A stretch of DNA of 64,000 bases from Arthrobacter silviterrae. GTDB lineage: Bacteria > Actinomycetota > Actinomycetes > Actinomycetales > Micrococcaceae. Numbering within the stretch: the first letter of the stretch is position 1; every line of letters starts with the position of its first letter. Below, piece by piece: positions 56,601 through 64,000 of the stretch. Where the stretch lies: the NCBI RefSeq assembly GCF_011045165.1, contig NZ_JAAKZI010000016.1, positions 1 through 64,000 on the forward strand, written 5' to 3'. A model generated the notes under the pieces. The model saw nothing but the letters and a program-made list of their open reading frames with translations. It was not told the DNA's origin and did no database searches. The position numbers and the translations under genes were made by a program.

Positions 56601-58554
56601 CGTCAGTCAGCAGGCTGGCCGTGGCGAGCGGGTCCACGCCGGCCGGGTACTTCAGGCCCAGGTCGTAGAGGAAGAAGTCGCGCTTGTCCGCCGTCTCGAT
56701 CTCAAACGGGCGTTCGTCAATGACTTCAATGCCGAGGTTGTGGAAGAACGGCAGGATGTTGCTCAGGCTCTGTGGGTGCGCCATGTACAGCTTGACGCGG
56801 GCGTCGCCGTCGCGTCCGTCCTGGGAGGTGGCAGGCACGTAGACGTGCATGCCGGGCGCGCACTTGTCCGGGCCGGTCCCGGCCTCGACCACCAACTTGT
56901 AGTTGCTGTCAAAGTCCTCAAAGCGTGCAATGTCCTCGAGGGCGTCCTCCACCTCAAAGTCCACGCGGTAGCTGGCCGGGAAGGCGTCGGCCCACTTGGC
57001 GGCCAGCGGCTCGGCAGCATCCAGTGGATAGGTGTCCCGAAGCACCTGGGCAATGCCCTCAGGCCAGGACCGGGCGGCCATGACAAGGCGCTGCTCCAGC
57101 TCTGCGGTCTGGAGGTCCTCCGGGACAAAGTAGTCCTTGGGCAGCCGGATACGGAAGAACAGGCGGGCCAGCGCCGACTCGCTCATGCGGGCTTCAAAGT
57201 CGATGGAGACGGCGTTGAAGGTGCGGGTGAGTTCATCCTCAATGCGGCGGCGGACGGCCGTGGTGTAGCGGTCGCGGGGGATGTAGATCAGGGCCGACAT
57301 GAAGCGGCCGTAAATGTCCGGACGCAGGAAAAGGCGGGTGCGGCGGCGTTCTGCCAGGCGCAGGATTCCGTTGGCGGTTTCAATAAGGTCCTGGACCTCA
57401 ATCTGGAACAGTTCGTCGCGGGGATAGGTTTCCAGCACGGCGAACAGGTCCTTGCCGGAGTGGGAGTCCGGGGGGAAGCCAAAGTGGCGCAGGACGGCGT
57501 CGACCTTTTCACGCACCACGGGAATGTTGCGCACCGATCCGGTGTACACGGCCGAGGAGAACAGGCCGATGAAGCGCTGCTCGCCGTTGACGTTGCCTTG
57601 GGAGTCGAAGGACTTGATGCCGATGTAGTCCAGGTAGGCGGCGCGGTGCACCGTGGAACGGGAGTTGGCCTTGGTGATGACCAGGACGCGCTTTTCGCGC
57701 GCCTTGCGCTGGCCGGTGGTGGTCAGGTGCTGCACGGTCGGGTGGCTGGAGCCGTCGCGCAGCAAGCCCAGGCCGCTGCCTTCGCGGTTGACCAGCACGT
57801 CTTCGCCGTCCTGCTTGACCAGGTCGTATTCCCGGTAGCCGAGGAATGTGAAGTTGTCGGCGTCCATCCAGTGCAACAGGTCCTCGGCCTCGCGGATGTC
57901 GTTCAGCGACTCCCCTGCCAGCTCGGTGGCCAGCACTTCGGCCCGGCTCAGCGCCTTTTCGCGCATGACGGGCCAGTCTTCGACGGCGGCGCGGACGTTG
58001 GCCAGGACCTTTTCCAGCCCTGCCACCAGGGCGGCCTTTTCGGCGTCGCCGGCCTTGGCAATCTCGACGGCGATCCAGGACTCGAGGTGGGCGGCGTTGT
58101 CACCTTCGGCAATCAGGTGCGCGATGCTGGGGAGCGTGGACGTGTCCCCGCTGGCCACGCCTGCGTGGGACGGCACCTTGCTGACCCCGGCCAGGGAGTG
58201 GTCCTTCTTGTTCCGCGAGACCACGAACATGGGGTGGGTCACCAGGCGGATGGCGTGGTTCAGGTGCACCAGTTCGGCGTTGACGGAGTCAACCAGGAAC
58301 GGCATGTCGTCTGTAACGATGTACACCATGCTGGCGTCGCGCTCGTCCAGCACCTCAACTTTGACGGTTCCAGGGGCGCGCCCCTGGGCAAGCTCGCGGT
58401 GCGTCAAGGCCCGGGCGTCAAGGACGGCAGGATCGTAGGCAGCGGTGTCCTCATCGGACAATTGCACATAGTAATCGGTGATGAACTGCCGGTCACCGGG
58501 GCTCAACCGGGAAGGGTCTTGTAAAGACTCGGTCGTGGGTGAGTTAGACGACAT
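53674..58554 (-). CDS. gdh: NAD-specific glutamate dehydrogenase, large type
   Basis: 1626 residues, the size class of Mycobacterium Rv2476c and Streptomyces GDH (PF05088). It oxidises glutamate to 2-oxoglutarate and ammonia with NAD. The first 700 residues are a long regulatory region (ACT-like). The catalytic core lies near 800-1250: [47 protein letters not shown] and [15 protein letters not shown]. A C-terminal helical domain follows. ATG 58554 after GGAGGC is preferred to one six codons upstream. Confidence 0.96.
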   Translation of the reverse strand: [1626 protein letters not shown]

Positions 58555-58570
58555 AAAAAACGCCTCCGTC

Positions 58571-58600
58571 AAAGAAGAAAAGGCCGCTTCTTTGCGGCCT
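58571..58600 (-). terminator. terminator of the CpaE-like gene
   Basis: A 7-bp stem AGGCCGC/GCGGCCT (58581-58587 with 58594-58600) is followed on the minus strand by TTTCTTCTTT. It separates the pilus-like gene pair from gdh. Confidence 0.7.
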
Positions 58601-58645
58601 CACACAGAGCCTAGCCCGGATTTCCGGGCCCCGCTGTGGCGATTG

Positions 58646-60301
58646 TTACAGTGCTTTGCGAATCTGTTGGACGTGTGCACAAGAGAGCTTTTGGATGGCC
58701 TGCCGCAGCGGCGAGTCCGGGGACACCTCCAGCAGCAGCCGCCCCTCCAGCAACGCCTTGTCAGTGGTCTCGGCATCCCAGGGCAGGAAGTGGCCGATGG
58801 GCTGCTGCGGGCCAAACCGCTCCCAGGCCTGTTCCAGGGCCTTGGCAGGGGAACCGCCCACGGCCTTGCGCCGCACCTTGTTCAGGACGACGTGGACATT
58901 GGCGCCCGGTGGTCCACCGGGGCCTTCGGCCAGCTCCGCAAGTGCCCGGATCAACCGGGGAATGCCAATGGCGTCGCCACTGCCCACGGCATAAATGGTG
59001 TCCGCCCGGGCCAGAACTGCCAAGGTGGCCGCATTGCGGCGGGGAGCAACCGTGTCGTAGCTCAGTTCCTCATCGGTCTCGAGGCAAAACCCGCAGTCGA
59101 CCACCACCGCGTCCACCACCTCAAGTGCATTGATCAGCACCCGTTCGACGGCGGCAGCCCTCAGCTCCGGCCACCTGTCGGCCCGGGTAAGGCCTGTCAG
59201 CAGCAAAAACGTGCCTCCGGCGAAGACCACCTCGGTGCAAATCTTGGACAGGCTCGCAGGGGTCAGCACCCCCTGGTCGGCAACGCGGCAGGCCTGCGCA
59301 AAGGAGGCGGACTCGTCCAACAGGCCCAGGCTGCCGGCCACGGAGGCACCGTAGCTGTCGGCATCCACCACCAGTACGCGGCGCCCCTGGGCCGCGAGTT
59401 CCGCAGCCAGGTTGAGAGCCAAGGTGGTTCGGCCCGGTGAGCCAATGGGCCCCCAAACGGCAATGGCCTCGGGCCGGGCCGGCACCCCGAGTCCGGCAGG
59501 GTCCTCGGCAGCCACTTTTCGTCCCGGCGCTCCCTGTCCCGGGGAGTGGCCTGGTTTGGGCGGGCGGTCCTGTCCGCGAGGGTGTCGCGCCAGCTTGTTC
59601 AGCCGGGACGGACCACTTCCGGGCCGTGCCATCCCCCGGAGCACGGCGAAGCCCTTGGTCCGCTTCCGGCCAGGCACGACGGCGGCCGATTCGCCCTCCC
59701 CCGCAACCGGAAGTTCCTTCCCCGTGAACGCCCGCCGGCCGGAGATTCCCTGCGATGTCGGGCCCTGGTCGGCACCCACGGCGGAGGCACCTGCTTCTGA
59801 ACCACCAGCACGCCCGGACGGGACAGCGCCGCCCCGGGAGCCGGCGTCGTACCCGGTGGAACTCCCACCATTGCCGGGCGGCCTGGCGGCCAACGCAGGC
59901 GCGTCGGCGTCTGCAGCGAGGGGAACGCTGAAGGCGGCCGACCGTGGATAACTGCGCGCCCTGACTGCTGCCAGCACGGCGTCGACCACGGCATGGGCCG
60001 TCACATCCCCCGTGACTGGCGAGGCGCCAATTCCGCGGAGCCGGCCGGCCTCTTCAGGCGTGCCCGCTACGGCAACCACTCCCACCCCCACTGCCGTCAG
60101 GCGGTCCACCAAGGTTGCCGTGAGTCCCTCGGAGCCCTCCGCAACCACTGCCACCTTGGCCATCCCGCTCTGACAGGCCGCCAGCAGGCCGGCCAATTCG
60201 GGGCAGCGGCGCACCACGGCGACGGCACCGCGCTGGCCCTCCAAGGCGTCTATGGCGTGCCCGCCGGTGTCCCCCACCGTCACGACAGGCACGGCGTTCA
60301 T
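58646..60301 (-). CDS. CpaE/MinD-like P-loop ATPase
   Basis: 551 residues. The N-terminal 110 residues form a receiver-like domain; a long Gly/Pro/Arg-rich linker (about 130-265) follows; the ParA/MinD-type ATPase begins with AVWGPIGSPGRTTLALNLA near 280. The usual deviant Walker A KGGxGKT is replaced by GPIGSPGRTT, so the second Lys is Arg. LVVDADSYGAS and DAVVVDCGF are the other nucleotide motifs. CpaE/TadZ proteins position Tad pili. The ATG overlaps the stop of the SAF gene (ATGA). Confidence 0.85.
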   Translation of the reverse strand: MNAVPVVTVGDTGGHAIDALEGQRGAVAVVRRCPELAGLLAACQSGMAKVAVVAEGSEGLTATLVDRLTAVGVGVVAVAGTPEEAGRLRGIGASPVTGDVTAHAVVDAVLAAVRARSYPRSAAFSVPLAADADAPALAARPPGNGGSSTGYDAGSRGGAVPSGRAGGSEAGASAVGADQGPTSQGISGRRAFTGKELPVAGEGESAAVVPGRKRTKGFAVLRGMARPGSGPSRLNKLARHPRGQDRPPKPGHSPGQGAPGRKVAAEDPAGLGVPARPEAIAVWGPIGSPGRTTLALNLAAELAAQGRRVLVVDADSYGASVAGSLGLLDESASFAQACRVADQGVLTPASLSKICTEVVFAGGTFLLLTGLTRADRWPELRAAAVERVLINALEVVDAVVVDCGFCLETDEELSYDTVAPRRNAATLAVLARADTIYAVGSGDAIGIPRLIRALAELAEGPGGPPGANVHVVLNKVRRKAVGGSPAKALEQAWERFGPQQPIGHFLPWDAETTDKALLEGRLLLEVSPDSPLRQAIQKLSCAHVQQIRKAL

Positions 60302-60939
60302 TTCCCGGCTCCCGGGTTCCACACAACGGCCACCTTGGCCTTGTTGGCCACAGCGCCCAGTATCCGCGGCATCTGTGCGTCACTGACCAGCACCAGCAGC
60401 TGCGTGGTCTTCCCGGAACCCAGGCCGCCGGAGGCCGTGTTCAGGGCCGCCACCTCAGTCCCCGGCAGCATCAGCACCGGCTCGTGGTAACCGTTGTGCT
60501 CGTCGGGCAGGGCCACCCAAACGTCCACGTGCGAACCCACGCCCACTTCCTTTGGCAAGGGCTCGGCCACCGTCAGGGAGGCTGGCTTGCGGTCAAGGGC
60601 ATCAGTGCCGCCAATGCTGGAAACGGGCACCAGCTCCCCCTTCGGGACCAGGCGGACGGCCACGGCGTGGGACGGGAGCTGGTTTTCCGGGTTGAGGTAT
60701 TTTGCATCCACGTCGCCCAGCCTGACCTGGACCACGCCAAAGGATTCCGGTCCCACGCTTTGCCCCACCACGAGCGAGTCCCGCGCCACAAACATGGGCA
60801 CTGTCTTGTCCGCCCCACCCACCAGGGCCACGACGGAGGCCACGGACGCCAACACCAGCAGCACCCCCACCAACAGCCGTGGATCCTTCCACGACGGCCT
60901 GCCCAGCCGCGGCGCCTCCGCCTGTCCATCCATGCCCAT
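60298..60939 (-). CDS. SAF-domain protein, CpaB/RcpC-like
   Basis: 213 residues: one N-terminal membrane helix (about 22-40) and a SAF domain (about 45-110: TVPMFVARDSLVVGQSVGP), then a beta-rich C-terminal region. CpaB/RcpC proteins are periplasmic parts of the Tad pilus machine. Starts ATG 60939 or 60933, both after GGGAGGGG; an ORF extending to 61158 is rejected because its start lacks a ribosome-binding site. It is cotranscribed with the CpaE-like gene, which suggests a pilus role distant from the main tad operon. Confidence 0.82.
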   Translation of the reverse strand: MGMDGQAEAPRLGRPSWKDPRLLVGVLLVLASVASVVALVGGADKTVPMFVARDSLVVGQSVGPESFGVVQVRLGDVDAKYLNPENQLPSHAVAVRLVPKGELVPVSSIGGTDALDRKPASLTVAEPLPKEVGVGSHVDVWVALPDEHNGYHEPVLMLPGTEVAALNTASGGLGSGKTTQLLVLVSDAQMPRILGAVANKAKVAVVWNPGAGK

Positions 60940-61187
60940 GGCCCCCTCCCAGCAACAAGGGCCCACCTGCAACAACGCCCCCAGGCGCATGTCAGCGGCA
61001 AGGCGCTTGCCCCGACGCGGAGTGGACCGCAGTGCTTCATTCTTACCGTCAATCCGTCCCCCGGGATAGCCCCAAACACCAAATGGCGTAATTCTGTGGA
61101 TAAACCGGGAATTGCGTTTTGGTGCTTGACGAGAGCAAACAGTGGATAACCAGTGCAAACCGTGGCAAAAGGGAGGATACTGGAGCC

Positions 61188-61421
61188 ATGCCTAGATTCC
61201 TGACCCTGGCCGACGTGGCCGAACAACTTCAAATCTCTGCAGCGGCGTGCTACCAGCTGGTCCACAGCGGCGAGCTCCCGGCGTTCCAGATCGGCGGGCG
61301 GGGGCAGTGGCGCGTGGACGAGGCCAAGTTTGAACAGTTCATCGAAGACCGCCATTCCGCAGCACGCGCCATGCTCGCGTCCGAAAACGCAGCGCAGCCG
61401 GCCGCAAAACAACCCCGCTAG
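61188..61421 (+). CDS. small helix-turn-helix protein (excisionase/BldC-like)
   Basis: 77 residues. A MerR-type winged helix opens the protein: FLTLADVAEQLQISAAACYQ and GGRGQWRVDEAKFEQFI. Such single-domain proteins include BldC and phage excisionases; with no phage genes here, a BldC-like DNA-binding regulator is more likely. GGGAGG lies 11 nt before the ATG. It is convergent with the next gene, overlapping it by 4 nt. Confidence 0.85.
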   Translation: MPRFLTLADVAEQLQISAAACYQLVHSGELPAFQIGGRGQWRVDEAKFEQFIEDRHSAARAMLASENAAQPAAKQPR

Positions 61422-61978
61422 AACTCATTGTCCGCCGCGGACATGATGGACACCATCGCCTCCACGGGAACCACCACGCGGCCCTGCTGATTGTCACGGG
61501 CCCGCACCACGCCGTCGGCCAATTGCTGAACCACCACATAATCCGCGCCCACCTGGTCCAACACGCCCCGCAACCTGCTCGGCTGAATTGACTCCAATTC
61601 CAGGACCACCACGGCACGGTTGCGGGCCAGGACACGCAGCGCTGCCGCCAGGGAGTGGTGCACCCTGCCGCGCCGGGACGCCCTCGCCGGCCCCAGGCCC
61701 GACACGCGCAGGACCTTGGCCAGCGGCACGACCACCGAGCGTCCCCCCTCCAGCAGCAGCATCCACTGGTCTTCCACCCGCTGGAGCAGGCCATGGTGGG
61801 CGACGCCGTTGCGCAGCACTGCGCCAACTTCACCCCCCAATCCACCCCGCAGGGCGTCGGCAAGCGTCAGCCGGGCAGCCTCCATCCTCGCCAGCTCGTT
61901 GACCCTCAGCTCGAGGTCCTGCTGCTCGGCCGCATGCCATTGTGCATCCAGGTCCCCAAAAAGCCCGTCCCATCGCAT
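61418..61978 (-). CDS. conserved protein of unknown function
   Basis: 186 residues with no membrane segment or signal peptide. The N-terminus has a helical stretch (WHAAEQQDLELRVNELARME). Two similar beta-rich units follow: one around GEVGAVLRNGVAHHGLLQRV, the other around RLRGVLDQVGADYVVVQQLA, each resembling an SH3-like/Sm-like fold. Function unknown; such genes recur in this actinobacterial neighbourhood by my recollection. Start ATG 61978. Confidence 0.75.
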   Translation of the reverse strand: MRWDGLFGDLDAQWHAAEQQDLELRVNELARMEAARLTLADALRGGLGGEVGAVLRNGVAHHGLLQRVEDQWMLLLEGGRSVVVPLAKVLRVSGLGPARASRRGRVHHSLAAALRVLARNRAVVVLELESIQPSRLRGVLDQVGADYVVVQQLADGVVRARDNQQGRVVVPVEAMVSIMSAADNEF

Positions 61979-62137
61979 GCCGCCACGCTATGGGCACCGT
62001 TCCGCGCCGTCAAGCCGGACGCCGTCCACAATTTTCACCAGGGTATGGACAAACAGATTGGAAGAGGGTCAAAATGACTTAGAACACATCAAACGTTGTC
62101 AAAGACGTTCAAATACCAAGTAGCAATCGGGGGAAGC

Positions 62138-62953
62138 ATGAAGAAGCAGCTGGGTGCCGACGCGGCCATGGTCGTGGCCATCCTTGTCTTGGGTGCATCG
62201 CTGGTCTTCGCCGGCAGCACGCTGCTGCGACACCGGCTGGCAGGCGGCGCCGGCCCGCTGCGCTTGGAAGAACTAATTGGTGCCCTGTCTGCCGGGGCCG
62301 GAATTGCCGTGGCGCTGTGGTGGCTGGTGGCCCTCCTCGGCGCACTGATATCAACGGTTGCCCATTTGTCGGGCCGGCCTCGGCTGGCAGCCGGTGCGGC
62401 GGCCTGGTCGCCGGCATTCATGCGGCGCCTGGTGGCTGCCGTTCTGGGCCTGAACCTGATGGCCGCGCCCATGGCCATGGCCGAGGGTGGCGCCACTGCA
62501 CCCGTCGACCCCAGCTGGCGTGCCGGCACAGTGGCCGCCGCTCCTGCCATTCCCGGAGTGGCCGCCACGGCCGGCGAAAGTGGCGGGGACACTGGCGGCG
62601 CGGGGGTCGCGGGCGGCATGGGCGTCAATCCGGCGTGGACCCCGCACGGTCCGGCCACGGATCCCGGGCCCCTGGTCAGCCCTGCACGGCGCCCTGCCAC
62701 CGGGCTTCCCGCCACCGGGCAGCGTTCCAGCAACGATCGGGACAGGCCGGTCCCGGAATCCGGGGCGGGCACAGTGGTTGTTCAGGGCGGGGACAGCCTG
62801 TGGTCCATCGTTGCCACCGCGCTGGGCCCGGATGCCAGCGATGTGGAAGTCGCCGACGCCTGGCCGCGGTGGTACCAGGCCAACAGGGCGGTCATCGGCC
62901 CCGACCCCAACATCATTCTGCCGGGCCAGGTGCTCCTGACGCCGTTCAGCTGA
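62138..62953 (+). CDS. LysM-domain membrane protein
   Basis: 271 residues. Two membrane helices lie in the first 90 residues, then another hydrophobic segment near 105-125, a Gly/Ala/Pro-rich linker, and a C-terminal LysM domain (VVVQGGDSLWSIVATALG, DPNIILPGQVL) that should bind peptidoglycan or a related glycan outside the cell. ATG 62138 with GGGGGA just upstream was preferred to a TTG at 62096. Confidence 0.88.
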   Translation: MKKQLGADAAMVVAILVLGASLVFAGSTLLRHRLAGGAGPLRLEELIGALSAGAGIAVALWWLVALLGALISTVAHLSGRPRLAAGAAAWSPAFMRRLVAAVLGLNLMAAPMAMAEGGATAPVDPSWRAGTVAAAPAIPGVAATAGESGGDTGGAGVAGGMGVNPAWTPHGPATDPGPLVSPARRPATGLPATGQRSSNDRDRPVPESGAGTVVVQGGDSLWSIVATALGPDASDVEVADAWPRWYQANRAVIGPDPNIILPGQVLLTPFS

Positions 62954-63067
62954 CCGGAATTCAGGTGAACGGTCAGGGTGGACGCAACACTTCAAAATCT
63001 CGGCGGGAGCACCGCACCAAAAGTCTAAAGCAAGCGAATCACAACGCACTGTTCAAAGGGGAAATTC

Positions 63068-63679
63068 ATGAGCACCATGGCCATTCCGGAAGAAACTGCC
63101 ACCATTACACCGCTGGTCCGGCGTCCGGCGCCAACTACAGCAGGCAACTCGGGCGCTGACTCGGTGGGAACTGTCGTCAGGATGCCGCAGCGCCTCACCG
63201 CGGCCGCTGCCGCGGCCGGCACGACAGCCCGGCCAGGCACCGCCGGCCCTATCGCCACCGTCCTGGACCCGATGAAGTCGGAACGGGCGCTGGTGGCGGA
63301 GATGACGCGCAAGATCGCACTGGCAACCCTTGAAGTGCTCAGCGGCGCCCGTTCGGTCCAGCAGCTTGCCCGTTGGCTGGACACCAGGTGCTTCAGCGCC
63401 CTGACCACGCGGGCCAGGCTGCACGCCTCGGCCTGCGCCGCCCAGGACCGCCGCCTGAGCCATGACCGCGCCCCCGGCGCAACAGCGGGCGGAACTGCCG
63501 ACAACGTCCGAACACTGCACCGCCAGCCGATGGTCCATTCAATCCACTGCAGCCCGGTGTGCCCGGGAATCTACGAAACGTCTGTCGTGATTGCCGACAG
63601 CACGCGGTTCCGAGCCATCGCCATGCGTTTCGAGGAGTCCCGCGGCACCTGGAAGGTCACGGCACTGCAGATCGGCTAG
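63068..63679 (+). CDS. Rv3235 family protein
   Basis: 203 residues. A Pro/Ala/Thr-rich N-terminal third precedes a conserved C-terminal region (ALATLEVLSGARSVQQLARW, RFRAIAMRFEESRGTWKVTA), which is the Rv3235 family of unknown function, found beside secA in mycobacteria and relatives. AAGGGG lies about 7 nt before the ATG. It ends 4 nt inside the convergent secA. Confidence 0.88.
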   Translation: MSTMAIPEETATITPLVRRPAPTTAGNSGADSVGTVVRMPQRLTAAAAAAGTTARPGTAGPIATVLDPMKSERALVAEMTRKIALATLEVLSGARSVQQLARWLDTRCFSALTTRARLHASACAAQDRRLSHDRAPGATAGGTADNVRTLHRQPMVHSIHCSPVCPGIYETSVVIADSTRFRAIAMRFEESRGTWKVTALQIG

Positions 63680-64000
63680 CGCTTCTTCTTGCTCTTCTTC
63701 TTGTTGCCGGACCGCTTGGCCGACGGCGGCAGGCCGTCGCCGCTGGAGCGCCGTTCCACATGGACCTCGGCGTCGCCCTGGGCGTCGGGGGCCGTGAACT
63801 GCAGCTGGGCAGGCTTGGCCGGGGCTTCGAGCCCGGGGGCCGTAATCCGCGGGGCGGCATGCACGGCCTCATCGCCTGCAGCCCCTGAGGCGGCTCCGGA
63901 AACGCGGTCCATGAGTCCTGCGGGTGCTTCCGCCACGACGCCTACGGCGGTTTCAGGGGCATTTTCGACCTGGACTTCCAGGTTGAACAGGAAGCCAACG
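63676..64000 (-). CDS. secA: preprotein translocase ATPase SecA, C-terminus (partial)
   Basis: Only the last 107 codons are in the window. The part at the edge reads VGFLFNLEVQVE, the end of the conserved SecA helical scaffold, followed by a long acidic/Ala-rich tail and a terminal run KKKSKKKR. There is no C-terminal zinc-binding Cys motif, as is usual in actinobacteria. The gene next to Rv3235 supports the call. The start lies beyond position 64000. Confidence 0.85.
   Translation of the reverse strand, partial: VGFLFNLEVQVENAPETAVGVVAEAPAGLMDRVSGAASGAAGDEAVHAAPRITAPGLEAPAKPAQLQFTAPDAQGDAEVHVERRSSGDGLPPSAKRSGNKKKSKKKR

Noticed and set aside
56431-58524. Plus-strand ORF of 697 codons
   Set aside because: Antisense to the NAD-glutamate dehydrogenase gene, whose frame has clear catalytic motifs; the plus frame has none.
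61188-61421. Prophage or integrative element marked by an excisionase-like gene
   Set aside because: No integrase, attachment repeats or phage genes surround it; a BldC-like chromosomal regulator fits better.

Overview
The window is chromosomal DNA from a high-GC actinobacterium, most likely a member of the Micrococcaceae close to Arthrobacter. This rests on the strong G+C bias, the actinobacterial tmRNA tag (ADSNRTDFALAA), a WhiB1-type regulator beside a PdtaS-type sensor kinase and a large NAD-glutamate dehydrogenase, a Rv3235-family gene beside secA, and a galactofuranosyl transferase/mutase pair. No insertion sequence, tRNA, rRNA or CRISPR array was seen.

Layout. (1) 0-8.9 kb, minus strand: a housekeeping block with ssrA (tmRNA), a GH3 hydrolase, a CtaG-type membrane protein, smpB, a secreted M23 peptidase, ftsX, ftsE, a VanW-family gene and prfB. 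ssrA and smpB together form the trans-translation system. FtsEX lies directly beside a coiled-coil M23 peptidase, the usual partner class. (2) 8.9-13.6 kb, minus strand: a compact tad pilus operon (tadA/cpaF, tadB, tadC, a small pilin-like gene, two TadE-like genes and a TadG-like gene), nearly all with overlapping start and stop codons. (3) 13.7-46.2 kb: a surface-glycan island. It holds an esterase, a DUF6541 membrane protein, galE, an acyltransferase with an SGNH domain, at least seven glycosyltransferases, a very large secreted GH25 muramidase with propeller-like repeats, wecB/wbpI, a Wzx-type flippase, a full set of UDP-ManNAc3NAcA-type sugar genes in one eight-gene operon, a Wzm/Wzt ABC exporter, a GlfT2-like galactofuranosyltransferase and glf. 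Between the two polymer modules lies about 1.4 kb of decayed DNA with a frameshifted acyltransferase remnant.

(4) 46.5-51.5 kb: a 1509-residue FHA/FtsK-SpoIIIE ATPase of EccC type and a small membrane protein. (5) 51.5-58.6 kb: whiB1 with a CRP/GlxR-like operator, pdtaS, and a 1626-residue NAD-glutamate dehydrogenase. (6) 58.6-64 kb: a CpaE/MinD-like ATPase and a SAF-domain (CpaB/RcpC-like) protein, which resemble the parts missing from the tad operon; then a small helix-turn-helix protein, an unrecognised protein, a LysM protein, a Rv3235-family protein and the C-terminus of secA.

How it fits together: region 3 can make UDP-galactofuranose and probably an activated diacetamido uronic acid, and offers two export routes, a Wzx-type flippase and an ABC transporter. 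Esterase, acyltransferase and muramidase genes would modify or remodel the envelope. No initiating phosphoglycosyl transferase is present, so the island depends on genes elsewhere. Several stand-alone island genes have a TANNNT box 6-8 nt before the start codon and no clear ribosome-binding site, which suggests leaderless transcripts. Start codons below were chosen by ribosome-binding site, overlap with the neighbour, or homolog-like N-termini; where doubtful this is stated.
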